Source: Phallusia fumigata (taxonomy: Eukaryota > Chordata > Ascidiacea > Phlebobranchia > Ascidiidae). Taken from it: 27,749 bases of DNA. A program made the position numbers and the translations under genes. The first letter of the stretch is position 1. The number at the start of each line of letters is the position of its first letter. The stretch spans positions 1-27,749 of the forward strand of contig QXVZ01027986.1 of the NCBI GenBank assembly GCA_008931825.1, written 5' to 3'. The notes under the pieces are model-generated. The model worked only from the letters and a program-made list of their open reading frames with translations. It made no database searches and had not been told where the DNA came from. This document shows positions 24,501-27,749 of the stretch, one piece after another.

Positions 24501-25347
24501 AATTAAATTTAGATAGGGAAGTCGAACGCAGATAAAACTTGTCGGACAAATCTGCTCGTCTGAGGTTCCAAAGGACTGACTCATTTGAAAATTCACAGTC
24601 TGGAACAAAACAACAAGTCGTTTATATAGACAGCCTTATATAATAGTAATATTTTTGTCAAACACAATTGTGCCACACTTACTGTTCAATTGTAAATTTG
24701 TAACATTCTGCAGGAACAGCAGTTGAAACTCAGGATCAAAACCTTTGCATTTCGCTACCAAACCGACAGGTTGGCCATCTGATGTTTTGTGGAAGCAACT
24801 GCAAATACAGCAAAGTCAATGGATCAACAATAACCACAACAAAATCACTTATGGTTTAGCTTGCAAACCTAATCATGTTTTACAGGGTGGAATTAAATTT
24901 TGACCGTCCTGTATCTAGTGGAGATATTTTATGGGTTAGTTTGAAATGGAGCTGTACGAATAAAAATGGATTTCAATTAAGTCAATGCTAATAAAGGACT
25001 TCGAAAGGACCACTTAAAGTTCTGTCAATCGAAAGCCAGCCTTCTACGGAGTCACTTCGTGTAATTTATGCTGAAATTGCCACATAAACTTGGACTCACT
25101 AATCACACTCGACTACTTGCAACACAAAAACCCATTGAATTACAACATTGAGCACATGCGTTTTTAAAACATAATCCATGATCGTAATAGAAATACACGT
25201 TGTTTTCTTTTTTTAATCCTACCTGCATCCTACAACACCTGGACATGTGCTTTCCTTCCTCGTTCGTCCGCCGTCAACGACACAAATCGTCAGTGACGCT
25301 GTAAAACATAAACAGGCCGAAACCGTCGCAAACCATCCCCAGAACAT
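15434..25347 (-). CDS. Toll-like receptor, multiple cysteine-cluster type, 16 coding exons
   Basis: Using each exon once (25347-25223, 24798-24683, 24599-24486, 23279-22493, 21574-21336, 20926-20701, 20592-20352, 20275-20136, 20035-19954, 19880-19721, 19663-19507, 19465-19279, 19210-19043, 18756-18574, 16199-15969, 15574-15434) gives 3,297 nt, or 1,098 residues plus stop, all phases matching. Order: signal peptide; LRRNT1 (Cys 35-43); LRRs; LRRCT1 (about 426); LRRNT2 (about 484); LRRs; LRRCT2 (HCDC, 617-620); LRRNT3 (about 668); LRRs; LRRCT3 (CDC, 832-834); TM (about 889-911); TIR (about 950-1092). TIR box 1 is KYDAFVSY, box 2 RDFLPG with the BB-loop Pro, box 3 FW. Role from the family: membrane pattern-recognition receptor signalling through TIR adaptors. 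Ligand is unknown. Exons 10-14 and 3 occur twice around N gaps, most likely as haplotype copies. Confidence 0.95.
15575..15968 (-). other. TLR intron 15
   Basis: About 390 bases between TIR exons 15 and 16, with gtatgt donor and ccgcag acceptor. Nothing else seen. Confidence 0.7.
15969..16199 (-). CDS. TLR exon 15: TIR box 2
   Basis: Acceptor tgtccag|GAGTTG, donor CTTGAG|gtatgt; 77 codons, phase 0-0. Encodes ICVHERDFLPGRGI (box 2, BB loop with the conserved Pro), then SRKVILVISRKYASSSWC and LLVPVLLE. It occurs once in the window. Confidence 0.96.
16281..16468 (+). mobile_element. tRNA-derived SINE with A-rich tail in TLR intron 14
   Basis: The head has an A-box-like run TTGCCGAATGGGTAGCGCG and, about 45 bases on, a decayed B-box-like GGATTTTAATTCC. 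A non-tRNA body of about 100 bases follows, then a tail of repeated A7-8T units at 16439-16466. This is the layout of a Pol III SINE inserted on the strand opposite to the TLR gene. No clear target-site duplication is visible. The body TTGTGTTTCCTTGAACAAG resembles the central domain of some marine invertebrate SINEs, from memory only. Confidence 0.65.
16853..18240 (-). CDS. TLR exons 9(partial)-14, second copy (probable other haplotype)
   Basis: Exons at 18240-18167 (cut by the N), 18093-17934, 17876-17720, 17678-17492, 17426-17259 and 17035-16853 match the right copy in length, phase and splice sites. Two residue differences are seen (Gly/Arg in exons 11 and 13), and introns differ by indels, including about 80 extra bases in the right copy near 18786-18866. 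This copy is directly linked to exons 15-16. A real tandem duplication is possible, but the break inside exon 9 exactly at the N argues for unmerged alleles. Confidence 0.8.
18574..18756 (-). CDS. TLR exon 14: juxtamembrane region and TIR box 1 (right copy)
   Basis: Acceptor tgtttcag|CGTCGC, donor CTCGAA|gtgagt; 61 codons, phase 0-0. A basic juxtamembrane stretch (RRTKQERKD) leads into YKYDAFVSYCCGGSDEDFV, TIR box 1. The left copy at 16853-17035 encodes the same protein. Confidence 0.94.
19043..19210 (-). CDS. TLR exon 13: LRRCT3 end and transmembrane segment (right copy)
   Basis: Acceptor tgttcag|AATCTC, donor CACAAG|gtaaga; 56 codons, phase 0-0. Two Cys (NLSC and EEYC) finish the cap, then ALVAGLVLGIIVVSIGAFIV spans the membrane. 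The left copy at 17259-17426 has Arg for Gly just after KLR. Confidence 0.92.
19279..19465 (-). CDS. TLR exon 12: LRRCT3 first half (right copy)
   Basis: Acceptor gatttag|GCTGC, donor TTTGAG|gtacgc; phase 2 in, phase 0 out. Encodes GNPLLCDCKMRPLVTWI, a canonical LRRCT. The left copy is at 17492-17678. Confidence 0.92.
19507..19663 (-). CDS. TLR exon 11: LRRs (right copy)
   Basis: Acceptor ttctgcag|GTAACC, donor AATCGC|gtaagt; phase 1 in, phase 2 out. Encodes LPSSLKRLILSGNKVTHLP and LPKLELLDLTYNEIA. The left copy at 17720-17876 has Gly for Arg in SSLK[G/R]L. Confidence 0.9.
19721..19880 (-). CDS. TLR exon 10: LRR segment (right copy)
   Basis: Acceptor attgcag|AGCGTG, donor CTCACTG|gtagga; phase 0 in, phase 1 out. 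Ends LTRLETLNLTG. The left copy is at 17934-18093. Confidence 0.9.
19954..20035 (-). CDS. TLR exon 9: LRRNT3
   Basis: Acceptor gtacccag|TTACC, donor CAGGAG|gtaatt; 82 nt. Encodes YECAPSTCSW and GILNC, the Cys pattern of an LRRNT. A copy lacking its first eight bases is at 18167-18240, ending at the N. Confidence 0.88.
20136..20275 (-). CDS. TLR exon 8: LRRCT2
   Basis: Acceptor tttttgtag|CATTGTG, donor GTTTAA|gtaagt; phase 0 in, phase 2 out. Starts HCDCSLQSLTLWYSQ, a textbook LRRCT, with PHCASPPE at the other end. This exon is hidden from simple frame listings because it lacks an internal ATG. Confidence 0.88.
20352..20592 (-). CDS. TLR exon 7: LRRs of the second module
   Basis: Acceptor gttacag|GATCT, donor CCACTG|gtatgc; phase 2 in, phase 0 out. 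Encodes LPKSLKELYLSDNRIS and LVNLELLTLSRNLI, ending ENPL, the start of LRRCT2. Reading through the donor mimics a cap (VCHLC) but then stops at 20268; splicing to exon 8 gives the canonical NPLHCDC. Confidence 0.88.
20701..20926 (-). CDS. TLR exon 6: linker and LRRNT2
   Basis: Acceptor tcaaacag|CTTTG, donor GGAAAA|gtgagt; phase 1 in, phase 2 out. GNCAYDVKQLEC resembles an LRRNT cap and is followed by ITLLPKDPP and the first strand of the second LRR module. Confidence 0.88.
20927..21335 (-). other. TLR intron 5
   Basis: About 400 AT-rich bases between exons 5 and 6, with normal splice ends. I see no other feature in it. Confidence 0.7.
21336..21574 (-). CDS. TLR exon 5: LRRs and LRRCT1
   Basis: Acceptor ttcgaacag|ATTG, donor AAAAATT|gtaagt; phase 2 in, phase 1 out. 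Continues the repeat as LFNMPENLPTTMHTLWLRAN and ends with an LRRCT whose start reads NPWVCDTNL. The second Cys of the usual CxC is Thr here, so this cap may be disulfide-poor or may pair differently. Confidence 0.9.
21575..22492 (-). other. TLR intron 4 (about 0.9 kb)
   Basis: No exon supported; the LRR pattern runs on unbroken across it. It contains ACGTCATGACGTCA (22382-22395), two overlapping CRE/ATF-type motifs, and an imperfect-looking but exact palindrome CTGCATG-CGT-CATGCAG (22236-22252). Confidence 0.65.
22493..23279 (-). CDS. TLR exon 4: large LRR block
   Basis: Acceptor tttgcag|ACACAGC, donor GAAAACAA|gtaagt; 787 nt, phase 1 in and phase 2 out. Holds most repeats of the first ectodomain module, such as LPNLTVIDMSMNKLISVP, LPSKLVHLNLRNNEIV and MNKLEFLDLAENK, with many N-glycosylation sequons near its start. 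Confidence 0.93.
23820..23933 (-). CDS. TLR exon 3, second copy (probable other haplotype)
   Basis: Same 114-nt exon and splice sites as 24486-24599, with four synonymous changes. Because the exon is phase 1-1, including both copies would keep the frame. However, the repeat ends at an N inside exon 2, so it is probably an unmerged allele. Confidence 0.75.
24486..24599 (-). CDS. TLR exon 3: LRR segment (right copy)
   Basis: Acceptor gttccag|ACTGTG, donor TTACCTG|gtaagt; 114 nt, phase 1-1. Encodes CEFSNESVLWNLRRADLSD and onward. The left copy at 23820-23933 differs at four positions, all synonymous. Confidence 0.88.
24683..24798 (-). CDS. TLR exon 2: LRRNT1 and first repeat strand
   Basis: Acceptor atttgcag|TTGCTTCC, donor GAACA|gtaagt; phase 2 in, phase 1 out. 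Encodes SCFHKTSDGQPVGLVAKC and then LQNVTNLQLN, the first LRR strand. A cut copy of its 3' part lies at 24007-24055, ending at the N. Confidence 0.88.
24799..25222 (-). other. TLR intron 1
   Basis: About 420 bases between signal-peptide exon and exon 2, with normal splice ends. Nothing else seen. Confidence 0.7.
25223..25347 (-). CDS. TLR exon 1: signal peptide and start of LRRNT1
   Basis: The chosen ATG gives MFWGWFATVSACLCFTASL, a good leader; an ATG 25 codons upstream in the same frame would bury it. The exon ends CPGVVGC with donor TGCAG|gtagga, phase 2, and joins exon 2 to make a Cys-x-Cys LRRNT cap. Confidence 0.8.
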
Positions 25348-26145
25348 CACTTCAAAGTATTGACGCTTTAACCCATTACACCTTTGTATCACATTTAAAC
25401 CGCTGAACAGTCTTGGGTGCAACTGTACACCACAGAAGCTGTAGGGAAATGACTGGTAATCAGTGCCGTGTGTTCAGTTCAGCTTTATGATGCAACTGCT
25501 GCTGCTTGGTATTATTTCCGGAAAGTTACTCTCCGCTTTGATCACGTTTTGCAATGAGGGGAATTTTTCGGGCGCCAACCAATGACGCGCTTGTTAAAAG
25601 GTTAAAAATGAAACAGTTTGGTGAATATGCTGGAGTCCAAGGGTCAAAAGACGCATCACTGTGACGTGGTAAGCTTGTCGTACCTAGTGCAACAGGAGAT
25701 GTACCATATATTCGCAAAATGTGCACACATTTTATGCACATTTTTTCGTAAATTTGTGCAAGGAGCGAAACGTTTGCATACCTGTTTCACTTAGTACAAA
25801 GACAAGGTTTAGAAAATGCAATTTTTTGAAGATTTAAACATTGAATCTATGGTATGTGGTCACCAAAACTGACGTGTTTTAGTGACGCGTAGTCTTGTCA
25901 TTTATGGCATGCAGCTCTACTTCGTTACATGGTAATACAAAGCTATCTGCAAATCTTTGTAAGTTTTCTTTGCGAATTCGGCGCAGAATATGTATGTATA
26001 TATAGGCCTACACTTTTCACGAACGTTTGTATCAGGCAAATTCGTAAAACCTGATCTACACGGTGAAGCTTGTTTCCTTCCTGTTCTGCCTATATTTGTG
26101 AGAACTGACTGGCACGCTGTTTTCTACTGTGAAGGCAGTACATTC
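25348..26145. promoter_or_regulatory. Divergent upstream region between TLR and WSC-domain genes
   Basis: The TLR runs left from 25347 and the WSC gene runs right from about 26146-26182, so about 800 bases hold both promoters. Visible motifs: palindromic ETS-like TTCCGGAA (25516-25523), a kappaB-like GGGGAATTTTTC (25558-25569) and TATATATA (25997-26004). None is proven. Confidence 0.5.
25997..26004 (+). promoter_or_regulatory. Possible TATA box of the WSC-domain gene
   Basis: TATATATA about 185 bases before the ATG at 26182, placing a start site near 26030 if used. A chance AT-rich match cannot be ruled out. Confidence 0.35.
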
Positions 26146-26181
26146 ATGTTCAAAAAAACAGTGTCGAAGTTTTGTTGGCGC

Positions 26182-26428
26182 ATGGCTTGCCGCATAAGGA
26201 AAGCGTCCCTGCAATATGTTAAGCTTGTTTTCGCTGTTGTTTGTGTGTTCAGTTTCGCGTTGTTGGAAATGCCAAAGAGCAAACTAAAACGACCGACGAC
26301 CAAGCCGTTTAGGGCTGTCTCCCCGTCGAATAGCCATTTTGTAAACAAAAGAACTTCGAATTTGCAACCGAGCAGGCAAATTGAGACTCTGGAGTACGAA
26401 AACACATCTCTTCAGCTACGTTGCTCTG
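26182..26428 (+). CDS. WSC gene exon 1: signal anchor and stem
   Basis: Single hydrophobic helix near the N terminus with basic residues before it (IRKASLQYVK) and KSKLKRP after it, then a Ser/Thr/Asn-rich stem. Donor TGCTCTG|gtaagt, phase 1. The frame is open upstream to 25990, but those residues hold no better leader. Confidence 0.75.
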
Positions 26429-27749
26429 GTAAGTATAGCTTTTATAAACGGGCAAGATATTTTATTCAGCAAGGAAGCAAAATAATTGTTTGCAGCTCTG
26501 TTCCTTGGGTGCTTCTGCAAGGTAAAATCAAACATCATCGCAACAGTCTTGATGGTGAAAAGGGTTTCTAATGCGCAGCAATGCTTTTACGCTTGTTCAA
26601 AACGGTAATTAAAATGATTGTTTTTTGTTCGTATAAGATTAGTTGTTTTCATTTGTTTTAATTTCAAATTTGCCAACGGTAAGTCAATAAAATGTAACTA
26701 GAGTTTTGTAAAGCTGTAGTTAAATACTTTGTAAAAGTAGGTAGAAAGTCATAATGTTGGTTGTATCCTAAACGAATTATTTTTTATTACTGTACGAACA
26801 CAGCGAAGCAAAACTATCGGCGTTGGATGGAACAACTTGTATGTGTGCCCATCGCATCTCACCTGGTGCCGTCATGGAACACAGCAAGCATTGCAATAGA
26901 ACGCTGAGTTTGCCAACTGAGTCGTCTTGTTCTCAAAATGACCCTTCTCTTGAGCTCTACTTTAACCCAGCGCCATGTGTCAAAGGTGGGATTTTTTAAA
27001 ATACAGGTTTTCTCTAAAGTGATTTTAATAGTTTTACGTATTGACCATTAAGCAACATATAAGCACGTGCGATCTTCAAAGGCGCCGTAAAAATATTGCA
27101 CAGCCGAATTTGTTGAAGTCGTTTTAAANCAGCGCCATGTGTCAAAGGTGGGATTTTTTAAAATACAGGTTTTCTCTAAAGTGATTTTAATAGTTTTACG
27201 TATTGACCATTAAGCAACATATAAGCACGTGCGATCTTCAAAGGCGCCGTAAAAATATTGCACAGCCGAATTTGTTGAAGTCGTTTTAAAAAAGGGAGTA
27301 AAATATTTATGCCTACGCGCACATCAACAAGTTTATGTTACATTACTTGGACTTGCCACGCACGTCGGACAAAGAGAAACCTCTTAAATGTTTTGACCAT
27401 CCTGAAGATCTAATATACGTATAAATGGAACGACCAATGTTGGTGCTTATAGCACATCAAGGGTTTTTAATGTGGCTCTGATCAAACGGGTTAAATTGGA
27501 AACTGTTATAGTTAATTTTTCTTAAATATTGAGCCTTTAATATCTGTCTTATGTATTTTGCCGCTGATTAATTGTTTCATTTCAGTTGATTCCATTACCA
27601 ACAACATTCTGACTACCTCGTTTGTTGGAAAGATCAAGGTTGAGCCGCGCTTTATAGAGGAAGCTAGCGCTTTGTCGACAGAACAAGCACAAATGCCTTT
27701 GCAATGTCTTCTTTACTGCGAATCACGTTATCATACGCTGGCGTTGTTA
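26182..27749 (+). CDS. Type II membrane protein with tandem WSC domains (WSCD-like), 5' part
   Basis: Exons 26182-26428, 26496-26604, 26804-26985 and 27586-27749 (runs off the window) join in frame to 234 codons. A short basic N terminus (MACRIRK) precedes a signal-anchor helix (LVFAVVCVFSFALL) and a polar stem, the topology of Golgi enzymes. The first WSC domain reads FLGCF, then QCFYACSKR, then DGTTCMCAHR and HCNRTL. A second begins after YFNPAPC and shows QCLLYCESRYHTLALL. In animals, type II proteins with two WSC domains are WSCD1/2, whose sulfotransferase domain follows; that part would lie right of the window. Start could also be the ATG at 26146. Substrate and identity are inferred; other WSC proteins remain possible. 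Confidence 0.78.
26496..26604 (+). CDS. WSC gene exon 2: first half of WSC domain 1
   Basis: Acceptor gtttgcag|CTCTG, donor AAAACG|gtaatt; 109 nt, phase 1 in and phase 2 out. Encodes LFLGCFCK and NAQQCFYACSK, the opening and the C-x3-C helix of a WSC domain. It is read in a frame different from the long open frame that runs over it. Confidence 0.78.
26804..26985 (+). CDS. WSC gene exon 3: second half of WSC domain 1
   Basis: Acceptor aacacag|CGAAGC, donor GTCAAAG|gtggga; 182 nt, phase 2 in and phase 1 out. Encodes LSALDGTTCMCAHR and EHSKHCNRTL, ending YFNPAPCVK. An alternative acceptor five bases on (gcgaag|CA) is phase 1 and would fit direct joining to exon 1. Confidence 0.78.
26968..27290. 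repeat. Direct repeat flanking N at 27129
   Basis: 26968-27128 and 27130-27290 appear identical over 161 bases, covering the end of WSC exon 3 and part of the intron. Same form as the other gap-flanking repeats; here the copies may be the same haplotype. Confidence 0.93.
27291..27585 (+). other. Rest of WSC gene intron 3
   Basis: AT-rich, ends in a pyrimidine-rich tract before ttcag. Nothing else seen. Confidence 0.6.
27586..27749 (+). CDS. WSC gene exon 4: start of WSC domain 2, cut by window edge
   Basis: Acceptor atttcag|TTGATT, phase 1 in, open to the last base. Encodes MPLQCLLYCESRYHTLALL, matching the C-x3-C helix and following strand of WSC domains. Confidence 0.75.

Larger units (their letters stand above)
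23385..24731. repeat. Direct repeat flanking N at 24056
   Basis: 23385-24055 is repeated at 24057-24731 with a few percent differences and small indels. It covers exon 3 and part of exon 2 of the TLR. The left copy ends inside exon 2 at the N. Confidence 0.92.

Noticed and set aside
1-27749. CRISPR array, operons, prophage or viral genes
   Set aside because: No regularly spaced repeats and no compact unspliced gene clusters; coding regions are spliced animal genes.

Overview
The window is eukaryotic, not prokaryotic. Genes are split into small exons with GT-AG introns of about 70 to 2,300 bases, the sequence is AT-rich, and five single-N gap characters mark scaffold joins. A Toll-like receptor with TM and TIR exons, PAN/EGF/WSC extracellular modules joined at phase-1 introns, short introns and copies differing by a few percent all suit a highly heterozygous marine deuterostome. 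A tunicate such as Ciona is my best guess, but nothing seen proves the species.

Layout. (1) 652-5448, minus strand: a six-exon gene for a predicted 435-residue type I membrane protein with signal peptide, PAN/apple domain, Thr-rich mucin-like stalk, EGF-like domain, TM segment and short tail. All exon phases close. (2) About 5450-15430: roughly 10 kb with no gene I can support; it holds one gap-flanking repeat and some short regulatory-looking motifs. (3) 15434-25347, minus strand: a 16-exon Toll-like receptor gene that reads as 1,098 residues without a frame break. It has three LRRNT/LRRCT cysteine-capped modules, a TM segment and a full TIR domain (boxes 1, 2 and 3). (4) 25348-26181: a short region between head-to-head genes. 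(5) 26182 to the right edge, plus strand: the 5' end of a type II membrane protein with tandem WSC domains, resembling the WSCD sialate-O-sulfotransferase family; the catalytic part would lie beyond the window.

Every N (522, 12189, 18241, 24056, 27129) has a nearly identical direct repeat on either side, and four of the five cut through an exon. The simplest reading is that overlapping ends of two haplotype contigs were laid side by side instead of merged. The apparent duplication of the TLR LRR-TM-TIR exons (16496-18240 and 18242-20027) is therefore most likely an assembly artefact; taking each exon once gives a clean single receptor.

A tRNA-derived SINE with an A-rich tail lies in the TLR intron that splits the TIR domain. 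Functionally, the TLR is expected to sense ligand through its ectodomain and signal through TIR adaptors. The PAN-mucin-EGF protein looks like a cell-surface adhesion or recognition molecule of unknown ligand. The WSC gene is probably a Golgi enzyme; no shared pathway between the three is visible.
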